Source of the DNA: JACVRW01 sp034664125
Lineage (GTDB): Bacteria; Actinomycetota; Thermoleophilia; Solirubrobacterales; Thermoleophilaceae
Direction of reading: 5' to 3'
Assembly (NCBI GenBank): GCA_034664125.1
Contig: JAXDIG010000024.1
Coordinates: 1 to 64,000 of the forward strand
Length of the DNA: 64,000 nt
Made by a program: the position numbers and the translations under genes. Numbering within the stretch: the first letter of the stretch is position 1; every line of letters begins with the position of its first letter. A model generated the notes under the pieces. That model worked only from the letters and a program-made list of their open reading frames with translations. It searched no databases and was not told the origin of the DNA. Positions 1 through 7,852 of this stretch are shown here, piece after piece.

Positions 1-1
1 G

Positions 2-820
2 ATCGCCGCGGCGGCGCTTCCGGCCGTCGCCGAGGCCAGGGTCGTCGAGCCCGTCTCGGTCACCGGCCAGGTCGACGTCCCCGCCGGTCAGTCCCGTTCC
101 CTCACCCTCAAGTGCCCCGCCCACGCCGTCGCCCTCAACGGCACCTCCACCTCCGCCCTCGACGCGACCAGCTCGACCCCCGGCGCCGACGCGCGTCGTT
201 GGACCTTCGGCTTCACCGGCGGCGCGAGCGGTCGCGCCGGCGGCGCCATCCTGCGCTGCGTCCGCCTCCGCCTGCCGCGCCGCGTGAAGGACGTCGGCCT
301 CGCTGTGGAAACCAGGTTCGAGCCCGTCTTCGAGGTGCCGCCCGGCGCCACCCAGACGATCGACATCCGCTGCTCGCACGGCAACGTACCCACCGGCTGG
401 GGCCTCGAGCGCAACGCCGAGGACAACGGCCTCTCAATCGCCGCCGCCGTCCCCACCAAGCGGGGCTGGTCCTTCACGGTCGAGAACACCGGCGCCACCG
501 GCGCCGCCGGCAGCCTGAGCGCCCGCTGCCTCGAGCGCAGGCAGCGCGCCTCCACCGGCCAGCGCCACGCCTTCTCCACCCGCATCGCCTCCTTCACCGA
601 GCAGATCGAGGGCAGCGGCACCACAAGCCGGTCCTGCCAGGCCAACGAGTACAGCGTCGCCACCGGCGTGTCCCTTCCCGCCTCTGACGACATCCGCCTC
701 ACCCGCACTCTCCTCGTCGGCGAGCGCGGCGGCGAGTGGAGCTTCGCTCAGGCCGCGGGCGCCACGGCGGTCACGACGAACCTCGTCTGCCTACGGCGCA
801 CCACCGGGTTCCACCGGTAG
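2..820 (+). CDS. Secreted cysteine-containing protein, 5' partial
   Basis: The start lies before the window. In the frame ending at the TAG at 818-820, the first residues (ALPAVAEA, then RVVEP) look like the end of a signal peptide, so nearly all of the mature protein, about 260 residues, is present. Six cysteines recur in similar short contexts (LKCP, LRCV, IRCS, ARCL, SCQA, LVCL), which suggests disulfides in an exported protein. I see no catalytic motif and do not recognise the family. Its last 30 bases overlap tail to tail with the gene on the other strand. That a protein is encoded is fairly sure; its function is unknown. Confidence 0.7.
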   Translation: MAAAALPAVAEARVVEPVSVTGQVDVPAGQSRSLTLKCPAHAVALNGTSTSALDATSSTPGADARRWTFGFTGGASGRAGGAILRCVRLRLPRRVKDVGLAVETRFEPVFEVPPGATQTIDIRCSHGNVPTGWGLERNAEDNGLSIAAAVPTKRGWSFTVENTGATGAAGSLSARCLERRQRASTGQRHAFSTRIASFTEQIEGSGTTSRSCQANEYSVATGVSLPASDDIRLTRTLLVGERGGEWSFAQAAGATAVTTNLVCLRRTTGFHR

Positions 821-1735
821 CGGGCGCGGCGCCCTCAGCTCGGGCTGGCGGAGCGTCGACTCCCAGTCCACGGCGACACCCCCCTCCGGCGAGATGAGCA
901 CGTCGATCTGCGTGCGCACCCGGTCCTCGTTGCCCGGGCGCAGTCGCGCCAGCGCCAGCAGCGGCACCCGCTCAGTGATGGCGAGCGTCCTGCCGTCGCG
1001 CAGCTCCAGCGAGATCCGCCACTCGTCGCGCTGATCTACTCGCGAGCGCAGCGGGCTCAGCGACAGCAGGTCCGCGGAGCCGAGGCTCCATCCGCCGCGC
1101 CGCTGATCCAGCTCCTCGCGGTGGCCGTTCACGTCGTGGATCTCGATCTCGCCGAGCCCGGGCCACTCCTCGCGCTCCGGCCACTCGTACTGCTCGTCCG
1201 CGCTCGGGAAGGAGAGCTTCGCGCCGATCCACTCCCCGGTCGCCGCCCAGTCGACGATCGCCACGTTGCGCTCGTTCTCGTGAGCCAGCGCCATGACTCC
1301 GGCGCCGGGCCCGACCAGCCCGCGGATCTCGCCAGGGATGTGCTGGCGGACGCAGCACTCCCAGTCGCCCTCGGGCCGGCGCACTCGCATCCGGATCAGC
1401 CCCACCTCGAAGACGCGCCCGGACAGCTCGATCGCCGGCAGGTCGGCCACGCCCGTGACCACCGCGCCGCACGCCAGGGTGCACGCGCGCAGCCGTTCGA
1501 CCACCTGCGGGTCGATCTCGAACTCGATCGTGTCGGGAACTTCGGGCTCGGCTGGAGGCTGTGACCTCGGCGCCGGGGGCTGCTCCAGCCGCCTCGGCGG
1601 CGCCGCCGGCCTCGGAGGCTCCACAAGCGCGCCCAGCAGTCCTTGGCGCCTCACGCGCTCCGCAAGCTCCGTCAGGTCGATTCTTCGCCGCGCCACCGCT
1701 GTCTCCCATTCGAGCGTAACCCACGCGGGTAGCAT
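791..1735 (-). CDS. Hypothetical cytoplasmic protein, 314 aa
   Basis: The protein starts MLPAWVTLEWETAVARR and has no signal peptide or membrane segment. A proline-rich linker at about residues 38-62 separates a short N-terminal helix from a folded domain. That domain begins DTIEFEIDPQVVERL, carries two nearby cysteines (ACTLACG), and is rich in tryptophan and acidic residues. I do not recognise the family. A GTG sixteen codons downstream, preceded by GGGAG, is an alternative start giving a protein that begins VARRRIDLTEL. It is divergent from the acyl-CoA dehydrogenase gene with only 12 bases between them, so the two promoters must overlap. Confidence 0.65.
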   Translation of the reverse strand: MLPAWVTLEWETAVARRRIDLTELAERVRRQGLLGALVEPPRPAAPPRRLEQPPAPRSQPPAEPEVPDTIEFEIDPQVVERLRACTLACGAVVTGVADLPAIELSGRVFEVGLIRMRVRRPEGDWECCVRQHIPGEIRGLVGPGAGVMALAHENERNVAIVDWAATGEWIGAKLSFPSADEQYEWPEREEWPGLGEIEIHDVNGHREELDQRRGGWSLGSADLLSLSPLRSRVDQRDEWRISLELRDGRTLAITERVPLLALARLRPGNEDRVRTQIDVLISPEGGVAVDWESTLRQPELRAPRPLPVEPGGAP

Positions 1736-1747
1736 CCGTCCCCGCCA

Positions 1748-2881
1748 ATGAACCTCGATCTGAGCGACGAGCAGCGCGAAATTCAGCGCCTGGTGCGGGA
1801 TTTCGCCGACGGTGAGGTGCGTCCGGTCGCGGAGGAGCTCGACCGCACCAAGAGCTTTCCGTACGAGATCGTGCAGAAGCTCGGCAAGCTCGGCCTGATG
1901 GGCATCCCCTATCCGCAGGAGTACGGCGGCGGGGGAGCCGACATCCTCAGCTACACGCTCGCGATCGAGGAGCTGGCTCGGGTGGACTCGAGCGTCGGCA
2001 TCACGGTCGCCGCGCACACCTCGCTCGGCACCTGGCCGATCGTGGCCTTCGGCTCCGAGCGCCAGAAGCAGGACTGGCTGCCGGCGCTGTGCGCGGGCGA
2101 GCGGCTCGCCGCCTTCGGCCTCACCGAGCCCGAGGCGGGCTCGGACGCCGGCAACACCCGCACCCGCGCCGTCGCGGACAACGGCGACTGGGTCATCAAC
2201 GGCGCCAAGCAGTTCATCACCAACGCCGGCACGGACATCACGGGCGTGGTCACGATCACGGCCCGCACGGGCGACTCCGAGGTGTCCAACATCCTGGTCC
2301 CCAACGGCACCCCCGGCTACGAGATCGGCACCGCCTACCGCAAGATGGGCTGGAACGCCTCCGACACCCGGCCGCTCAGCTTCGAGGACTGCCGCGTGCC
2401 CGAGGACAACCTGCTCGGGCCGCGCGGCGAGGGCTTCAAGCAGTTCATGCAGACGCTCGACGGCGGGCGCATCGGTGTGGCCGCGATGGGCCTCGGCCTC
2501 GCCCAGGGCGCGCTCGACGAGGCGCTCAGCTACGCCAAGCAGCGGATCGCCTTCGGCCAGCCGATCTCCAAGTACCAGGCGATTCAGGCCAAGCTCGCCG
2601 ACATGTCGACAGAGATCGAGGCCGCCCGCCTGCTCACCTACAAGGCCGCGCTCGAGAAGGACGCCGGGAAGCCCTTCGGCCTGACCGCCGCGCAGGCCAA
2701 GCTGAAGACGGGCCGGCTGGCCGTGCGCGCCGCCGAGGAGGCCGTGCAGATCCACGGCGGCTACGGCTACATCGAGGAGTACCCCGTGTGCCGCTTCTAC
2801 CGCGACGCCAAGATCCTCACGATCGGCGAGGGCACCGACGAGGTGCAGCAGATGGTGATCGCGCGGGCGCTGGGCTGCTAG
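1748..2881 (+). CDS. Acyl-CoA dehydrogenase (short/branched-chain type)
   Basis: This is a flavoenzyme that makes the alpha,beta double bond in acyl-CoA esters, passing electrons to electron-transfer flavoprotein. At 377 residues it is full length. It shows the family blocks FGLTEPEAGSDAGNTRT (flavin binding, about residues 123-139), RIAFGQPISKYQAIQ, and IHGGYGYIEEYPVCRFYRD near the C-terminus. The likely catalytic base is Glu361 in GEGTDEVQQ, the position used in short- and medium-chain enzymes. A TAGCAT hexamer at 1730-1735 lies 12 bases before the ATG, so the leader is only a few bases. The exact acyl substrate cannot be told from sequence. A second, diverged member lies at 36179. Confidence 0.93.
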   Translation: MNLDLSDEQREIQRLVRDFADGEVRPVAEELDRTKSFPYEIVQKLGKLGLMGIPYPQEYGGGGADILSYTLAIEELARVDSSVGITVAAHTSLGTWPIVAFGSERQKQDWLPALCAGERLAAFGLTEPEAGSDAGNTRTRAVADNGDWVINGAKQFITNAGTDITGVVTITARTGDSEVSNILVPNGTPGYEIGTAYRKMGWNASDTRPLSFEDCRVPEDNLLGPRGEGFKQFMQTLDGGRIGVAAMGLGLAQGALDEALSYAKQRIAFGQPISKYQAIQAKLADMSTEIEAARLLTYKAALEKDAGKPFGLTAAQAKLKTGRLAVRAAEEAVQIHGGYGYIEEYPVCRFYRDAKILTIGEGTDEVQQMVIARALGC

Positions 2882-2965
2882 CCGCCCCGGGCCACTTGAT
2901 CGGCCTGCCCCGGAGGCGTAGCGTCGCCCGTGGACTTGAAACCCCCCGAACGGAGGAGGACTGCC

Positions 2966-3322
2966 ATGGCCGATGCCGGCCTGTTCATTGGTTGGGGTCA
3001 GGTGGTGCGTGGGCGCGAAGGCCCGGCGATCGACTCGTTCAACGAGACGATCGAATTCCTCGGCCAGCTGCAGGGCGACGCTCGGATCGAGGACTTCGAG
3101 ATCTGCTTCCTCGAGCCCCACGGCGGCGACCTCGGCGGCTTCATGCTCGTACGTGGCAGCACGGAGCAGATGGACGCCGTCCGCGCCGACGATGAGTTCC
3201 TGCGCCACATGACGCGTGCGGACCTGCTCGTCGACAACCTCGGCATAGTCGACGCCGCGCTGGGCGACGGCATCGCCCGCCAGATGGCGATCTACCAGGA
3301 GGAGATCGGCGCTCTCGCCTGA
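2966..3322 (+). CDS. Small conserved hypothetical protein, 118 aa
   Basis: A soluble 118-residue protein beginning MADAGLFIGWGQVVRGRE. I chose the ATG at 2966 over the in-frame GTG at 2930 because GGAGGAGG lies just upstream of 2966, and a TAGCGT hexamer just before 2930 would start the transcript near that GTG. The pattern of alternating strands and helices and the segment GGDLGGFMLVRGSTEQMD resemble small dimeric alpha/beta (ferredoxin-like) proteins, but that is an impression of the fold only. No catalytic residues are obvious. It follows the acyl-CoA dehydrogenase by 84 bases, probably with its own promoter. Confidence 0.75.
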   Translation: MADAGLFIGWGQVVRGREGPAIDSFNETIEFLGQLQGDARIEDFEICFLEPHGGDLGGFMLVRGSTEQMDAVRADDEFLRHMTRADLLVDNLGIVDAALGDGIARQMAIYQEEIGALA

Positions 3323-3353
3323 TCGCCGCCGGCGCGTGGCGGGGGCGGCGCCC

Positions 3354-3359
3354 TAGTCT
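3354..3359 (+). promoter_or_regulatory. -10 hexamer TAGTCT, leaderless start
   Basis: TAGTCT ends 8 bases before the ATG at 3368, with no Shine-Dalgarno sequence between, so the transcript probably begins at the start codon. Confidence 0.55.
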
Positions 3360-3367
3360 GCCCCGCC

Positions 3368-4579
3368 ATGCGCCGTGCCATCGCCCTGTGGCTGCTGCTG
3401 TTCGGCGTCTACGCGGCCACGCTCGGCCTCGACGCCGCGGGCCACTCCGAGTACGCCGGCGACGAGCCGCACTACCTGCTCGCCGCCGACTCGCTGGCCC
3501 ACGACGGCGACGTGGACCTCACGGACGAGTACGCCGCGCGCGCGTACGCGGACTTCTACCCGGGCACGCTGAAGCGCCACGGCAAGCTGACGAACGGCCG
3601 CCTCGACGAGCCCTACGGCCTCGGCTTCCCGCTGCTGATCCTGTCCGCGTACGCGCTGGCGGGGGCCAAGGGCGTCGAGCTGTTCCTCGCCGCGCTCGCT
3701 GCCCTGGCGCTCACGCTCGCCTACCGCCTGGCCCTCAGGGTCGCACCCGACCCGTGGGCGCTCGGCGCCGCCGCGGTGGCCGGCCTCAGCGCGCCGCTGC
3801 TCGCCTACAGCACGGCCGTCTATCCCGAGCTGAGCGCCGGCGCCGCGCTCGCCGGCGCCGCGCTGCTCGCGCTGCGGCTGGAGGCGCGGCCCGGCTGGCG
3901 CCCCGCCTTCGGCTGCTTCGCCCTGCTCGGCCTGCTGCCCTGGCTGGGCGTGCGGTTCGTGCCCGCCGCGGCCGTGATCGGCGTGTTCGCCGCCCGCGCG
4001 CTCTGGCGCTCGCGCAGGCGCACGCTCACCATCGGATCCGTCGAGCTGGCCCTGTTCAGCGTCGCGCTCTGCGTCGGCATCAACGAGGCGCTCTACGACG
4101 GCCCCACGCCCTACTCGGCCTTGCCCGGCGGGGAGAGCGCCACGGGCGCCTCGTTCCCCCTCGGCTACATCGAGCGCCTCCCCCGCCTCGGCTCCCTGTT
4201 CGCCGATCCCGACTACGGCCTGCTCCGCTGGGCGCCGCTGTTCGCGCTCGCCTTCGCCGGCCTGTGGTGGCTGTGGCGCTCGCGCCGCGACCGCCTCGCC
4301 CGCGCCGTCTCTCAGCTGCACGAGATCGAGCTGACCGCCGGCCTGTGCGCGGCGGTGCTGGCTGCTCAGCTCGTCGTGGCGGTCGTCCTCGCCCCCACCA
4401 CGGATGGCCCCTGGTTCCCAGGGCGCCACCTGGTCCCCGTCCTGCCGCTCGCGGTCCCGCTCGTGGCGCTGGGACTGCGGCGCGCCCCGCGCGTGGGCGT
4501 CGCGCTGGCGCTGGTCACGGTCGTTATTTCGGCTTGGCTCTACGTGGACGTGCGCTGGGGCGGCGGCACGCTCACCTGA
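3368..4579 (+). CDS. GT-C type membrane glycosyltransferase-like protein
   Basis: A 403-residue polytopic membrane protein with about nine to ten hydrophobic helices. The first extracytoplasmic loop has the acidic motif GDEPHYLL (about residues 32-39) right after the first helix. This is where GT-C enzymes of the PMT/ArnT/GT39 group carry their catalytic Asp-Glu pair. Such enzymes move sugar from a polyprenyl-phosphate donor to a lipid, glycan or protein outside the membrane. The protein is shorter than typical PMT enzymes and lacks a clear C-terminal soluble domain, so donor and acceptor are unknown. Its last 40 bases overlap the end of the CHAD gene on the opposite strand. Confidence 0.75.
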   Translation: MRRAIALWLLLFGVYAATLGLDAAGHSEYAGDEPHYLLAADSLAHDGDVDLTDEYAARAYADFYPGTLKRHGKLTNGRLDEPYGLGFPLLILSAYALAGAKGVELFLAALAALALTLAYRLALRVAPDPWALGAAAVAGLSAPLLAYSTAVYPELSAGAALAGAALLALRLEARPGWRPAFGCFALLGLLPWLGVRFVPAAAVIGVFAARALWRSRRRTLTIGSVELALFSVALCVGINEALYDGPTPYSALPGGESATGASFPLGYIERLPRLGSLFADPDYGLLRWAPLFALAFAGLWWLWRSRRDRLARAVSQLHEIELTAGLCAAVLAAQLVVAVVLAPTTDGPWFPGRHLVPVLPLAVPLVALGLRRAPRVGVALALVTVVISAWLYVDVRWGGGTLT

Positions 4580-5481
4580 CGCCGCGAGGCGTCCCACCAG
4601 CCCTCGAGCCGCTCGACGAACACGCTCGGCTTGTCGGCGTAGAGCCGGGCGCCGTAGGCGAAAGCCTCGTCCTGCAGCTCCTTGCGCCGGCTCTGGACGA
4701 TCACGTCGAAGCCGCGCAGCACCGGGTCGGCCCCGTCGAGCGTGCTGGCGTGCCGGTGCGCCCACTCGAGCAGCACGGCGAGGTCGTGGTCGTCGCCGAG
4801 GCGATCCGAGAGCTCGTGCGCCTCGTCGGCCAAGGCGCTCACCACCGGCTTCCAGGTGTCCTGGAGCAGCGACAGGTGGTACCAGAGGTCCTTGGTCCGC
4901 TTGCGCCACTCGTGCACTCGCTCCGCGCTCGGGAGCTTCTGGGCGGCGCGGAAGTCGCGCCGTCCCTGGCGGTAGATCCGCCCGAGGCCCTCCTCGAAGG
5001 CCTCGAAGCCGTCGGTTTCGAGAGGCCAGTCCGCCACCCGGTCGCGTGCCTCGGCGAGCGTCTCGACGGCCGCCTTCGCCGCGGGCTTGAGCGAGCCGGC
5101 CGACGTGCGGAAGCGGTGGGCGACCAGCGCCGGGCGCAGCCGGCGGCCGGCGCCGGGCAGCTCCCCGTAGCGCTCCTCCAGATCGCCCATGGTCGCGAGC
5201 ATCACGTCGGCGTCGCGCACGCCGGCCAGCTCGCGCGCGGTGTCCCGGAAGGAATCGTTCTCGCCGCGGTAAACCCGCTCGCCCAGCTCGCCGCGTGCCA
5301 GCCGCAGCAGCGCGCGCAGCTTCTTCATGTCCTTGCGCGCCTCGTGGACGGCTTCCTCGCGACTGCTGTCGGACTTGCCGCGCAGCTCGTCGATCGCGTG
5401 GTCGATGCGGCCCTGTGCCACCCGGCGCACCTCGTCGGGCACCGACTCCCGCGGATCGAAGCGGAAGGAGCGAGAGGACAT
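4540..5481 (-). CDS. CHAD domain protein
   Basis: A 313-residue all-helical protein with the two histidine-centred halves of a CHAD domain: VHEARKDMKKLRALLRLAR near residues 45-63 and VHEWRKRTKDLWYHLSLLQ near 187-205. Both halves are rich in lysine and arginine. CHAD domains bind inorganic polyphosphate and are found on polyphosphate granules or fused to triphosphate tunnel (CYTH) enzymes. No CYTH domain or polyphosphate kinase is next to it here. It is therefore probably a stand-alone polyphosphate-binding protein. Confidence 0.9.
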   Translation of the reverse strand: MSSRSFRFDPRESVPDEVRRVAQGRIDHAIDELRGKSDSSREEAVHEARKDMKKLRALLRLARGELGERVYRGENDSFRDTARELAGVRDADVMLATMGDLEERYGELPGAGRRLRPALVAHRFRTSAGSLKPAAKAAVETLAEARDRVADWPLETDGFEAFEEGLGRIYRQGRRDFRAAQKLPSAERVHEWRKRTKDLWYHLSLLQDTWKPVVSALADEAHELSDRLGDDHDLAVLLEWAHRHASTLDGADPVLRGFDVIVQSRRKELQDEAFAYGARLYADKPSVFVERLEGWWDASRRQVSVPPPQRTST

Positions 5482-5487
5482 GCTCCG

Positions 5488-5493
5488 AGCCTA
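5488..5493 (-). promoter_or_regulatory. -10 hexamer TAGGCT, leaderless start
   Basis: On the minus strand TAGGCT ends 6 bases before the ATG at 5481. The preceding MeaB gene stops at 5506, so this promoter sits in a 24-base gap. Confidence 0.5.
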
Positions 5494-5505
5494 CCCCCAG
5501 CGGGG

Positions 5506-6462
5506 CTACAGCTCGCGTTCCAGCAACTTTGCTGCCGCGCTGGCCGGATCGAGCCGCCGGGCCACCACCTCGTCCAGGAGCTCCTGGACCGAATCGTCCT
5601 CGCGCACCTGCGCCTCGAGCCGGCGCCGCAGCCGCGCCGCGGCCAGCGCCAGCACCTCGTTCATCAGGTTGCGCCGGCGGCGCTCGGCGAGCGTGCCCTG
5701 CTCCTCGATGAACACGCGGTGCTCGTGGATCTTCTCGGCCACCTCCTCGATGCCCTCGGAGCGACTCGCCTCCGTCTTCACGATCGGCACGCGCCAGCCC
5801 TCCTGGGGGGCGAGCGAGAGCGTGCCGCGGATCTCGCGGACCATCGTGTCGGTGAGCGGGTGGTCGGACTTGTTGACCACGATCACGTCCGGGATCTCCA
5901 TCACCCCCGCCTTGAGCGCCTGCACGGAGTCGCCGGAACCGGGCATCAGCACCAGCACCACGGTGTCGGCGTGATCGATGATGTCCACCTCCGCCTGCCC
6001 GACGCCGACCGTCTCCAGGAACACGTCGTCCTTCCCGCTCGCGTCCATCAGCAGGACCGCCTGCAGCGTGGCCTCGGAAAGGCCGCCGAGCGACCCGCGA
6101 CTCGCCATCGAGCGGATGAACACGCCCGGGTCGAGGAAGTGGTCGGCGAGCCGGATGCGGTCGCCGAGCAGGGCGCCCTGGGTGAAGGGGGAGCTGGGGT
6201 CGATCGAGAGCACGGCGACCTGGCGCTCGCGCTCGCGGGCGTTCTCGATCAGGCGGCCGATCAGCGTGGACTTGCCGACCCCGGGCGGCCCCGTGAAGCC
6301 GACGATCGCGGCCCGCCCGGTCTTCGGGTAGACCTCGCGCACGAGCGCCCAGCCCTCGGGGTCGTCGTTCTCGACCAGCGAGATCGCGCGCGCGAGCGCG
6401 CGCTTGTCGCCGGCAAGCAGGCGCTCGGCGAGTTCGGCGGCGGTGTTCCCGCGGGCGGGCAT
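5506..6462 (-). CDS. meaB: Methylmalonyl-CoA mutase-associated GTPase MeaB
   Basis: A G3E-type P-loop GTPase that guards cobalamin-dependent acyl-CoA mutases by gating cofactor loading and release. The 318-residue protein shows the Walker A loop GPPGVGKST (about residues 58-66), SIDPSSPFTQGALLGDRIR, ETVGVGQAEVDI (switch region) and NKSD for guanine recognition. This is the usual length and motif order for MeaB/ArgK. The mutase subunits are not in the window. A TAGCAT hexamer 10 bases before the ATG predicts a very short leader. The gene is divergent from the ECF sigma factor. Confidence 0.95.
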   Translation of the reverse strand: MPARGNTAAELAERLLAGDKRALARAISLVENDDPEGWALVREVYPKTGRAAIVGFTGPPGVGKSTLIGRLIENARERERQVAVLSIDPSSPFTQGALLGDRIRLADHFLDPGVFIRSMASRGSLGGLSEATLQAVLLMDASGKDDVFLETVGVGQAEVDIIDHADTVVLVLMPGSGDSVQALKAGVMEIPDVIVVNKSDHPLTDTMVREIRGTLSLAPQEGWRVPIVKTEASRSEGIEEVAEKIHEHRVFIEEQGTLAERRRRNLMNEVLALAAARLRRRLEAQVREDDSVQELLDEVVARRLDPASAAAKLLEREL

Positions 6463-6551
6463 GCGGCGGGGGATGCTAGCCCCGGCCCGTGCGCGGTGGA
6501 CATTTCGCTAGTTGACACGCACCCGGCTTGATCTGGCGGGGACCGACGCCG

Positions 6552-7718
6552 ATGCCCGAGGGGATGAGCCCGGGCGCGCTGTCCTACATCGCCCGCCACG
6601 CGCGCGGCCCACTGATGCGATCGCAGCCCGACCACCGCCTCGCGGCGCTGGTCAGGTCCGGCAGCGAGCCGGCGTTCGAGGCGCTGGTGGCTCGCTACCG
6701 CGAACCCCTGCTGCGCTACTGCCGGGGGATCCTGCCCCCTGACCGCGCCGAGGACGCCGTCCAGCAGACCTTCGTGAACGCTCACGCGGCGATCGCCGCC
6801 GGGCGCAGCGGCGACCAGCTGCGCCCCTGGCTCTACCGGATCGCCCACAACCTCGCCATCGACGAGCTGCGCAAGCGCCGGGGCTCCCACGAGGCGCTGT
6901 CGGAGGAGATGCCCGGTGGCGATCCTCCCGAGGAAATCTTCAGCCGGCGCGAGCGCCTGGCCGTCGTCCTGGCGGCGCTCGAGGAACTGCCCCCGCGCCA
7001 GCGCGACGCGCTGCTGCTGCGCGAGCTCGAGGGGCGCAGCTATGACGAGATCGCGTCCGCGCTCGGCGTCGGAGACGGCGCCGTACGCCAGCTCCTGAAC
7101 CGGGCGCGAAACACGATGCGCGCCGCGGCCGCCGCACTCGTGCCGCCCGTGGTCCTGCGCTGGAGCCCAAGCCAGACCGGGCGGGCGGCCGAAGTCGCGG
7201 GCGCCACCGGCGCTACCACGGTGGCGGCGAAGAGCTGGGTCGGGGGCCTGATCGCGGCGGCGTCGATCGGTGGAGTGGCGGCGGTCCCGATCGTGACGCA
7301 CGACGTCCCGCGGGCCGATCGAGCCGCTCCCGCGGAGGCGCACCAGCCCGCCACGCCGCCGACTCCGCGCGTGGAGAGCGCGCCCGCGCCCGCCGTCGTA
7401 CAGGCGAGCGCGCGACGCGAGGAGCCGTCAGAGCCTGCCGCTGCCACCGGCCCCGCGGATGCCAATAGGCACCTATCGGGCACCCCGGCGCCGCAGCCGC
7501 GCGACCCCGCAGCGCAGCGGCGCACCGGCGGAGACGACGCCGCAGAGCACGAAAACAACGGCTCGGAAGAGGACGACGGGGACGATGCCGCTCCCGATCC
7601 GCCCGACGAGGAAGCGGGCCACGGCATCGACGAAGCCGAGACGGGCGACGACGACCAGCCGGAGATCGAGTCCGAAACCGAGGAGCTTCCGGAAGAGGCG
7701 CCGGCGGACGACGAGTGA
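6552..7718 (+). CDS. ECF sigma factor with transmembrane C-terminal extension
   Basis: Residues about 35-200 form an ECF sigma factor. Region 2 covers EPAFEALVARYREPLLRYC to WLYRIAHNLAIDELRKRR. Region 4 covers LPPRQRDALLLRELEGRSY and IASALGVGDGAVRQLLNRAR. After region 4 comes one hydrophobic segment (WVGGLIAAASIGGVAAVPIV), then a long, disordered, strongly acidic tail of about 130 residues. This fits an actinobacterial sigma factor tethered to the membrane, with the tail probably outside. I chose the ATG at 6552 because GGGGA lies 9 bases upstream; a TTG at 6528 and an ATG at 6564 are also in frame. No separate anti-sigma gene is adjacent, so the fused tail may do that job. Confidence 0.85.
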   Translation: MPEGMSPGALSYIARHARGPLMRSQPDHRLAALVRSGSEPAFEALVARYREPLLRYCRGILPPDRAEDAVQQTFVNAHAAIAAGRSGDQLRPWLYRIAHNLAIDELRKRRGSHEALSEEMPGGDPPEEIFSRRERLAVVLAALEELPPRQRDALLLRELEGRSYDEIASALGVGDGAVRQLLNRARNTMRAAAAALVPPVVLRWSPSQTGRAAEVAGATGATTVAAKSWVGGLIAAASIGGVAAVPIVTHDVPRADRAAPAEAHQPATPPTPRVESAPAPAVVQASARREEPSEPAAATGPADANRHLSGTPAPQPRDPAAQRRTGGDDAAEHENNGSEEDDGDDAAPDPPDEEAGHGIDEAETGDDDQPEIESETEELPEEAPADDE

Positions 7719-7765
7719 CTTGCGTGAGTTTTCGGGCCGGCGCCCGTCTCACCTCGAGAAACCAA

Positions 7766-7838
7766 CTGCGAAAGGGCGACCCGATCCGCGAGGGCGGGGC
7801 GCAAACGCCAGGGCCTCACGAAGGCCGCCGGCTGCCGA
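7766..7838 (+). ncRNA. GEMM (c-di-GMP-I-like) riboswitch
   Basis: The leader of the next gene follows the GEMM-I core in order. GAAAGGGCGACCC matches the conserved GGGCAAACC side. A short hairpin CC-GCGA-GG carries a GNRA tetraloop at about 7785-7792. Then come GGGGCGCAAACGCC (the CGCAAA..CC core), a second hairpin GGGCC/GGCC at 7811-7825, and the closing GCCGGCTGCCG. The Shine-Dalgarno GAGGG begins three bases after the element. AAACC at 7759-7763 can pair with GGTTT at 7844-7848, overlapping that ribosome site, so control is probably at translation. GEMM-I RNAs bind cyclic di-GMP. The match was made by eye; two core positions differ from consensus. Confidence 0.6.
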
Positions 7839-7852
7839 AAGAGGGTTTACCG

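Noticed and set aside
3388..6531. A 1047-codon open frame on the plus strand
   Set aside because: It runs across the GT-C, CHAD and MeaB genes, is rich in Arg/Pro/His with no family motif, and is a shadow frame of G+C-rich coding DNA. The same holds for the long frames at 791-3208 (upper part), 28059-29804 and 56834-59242.
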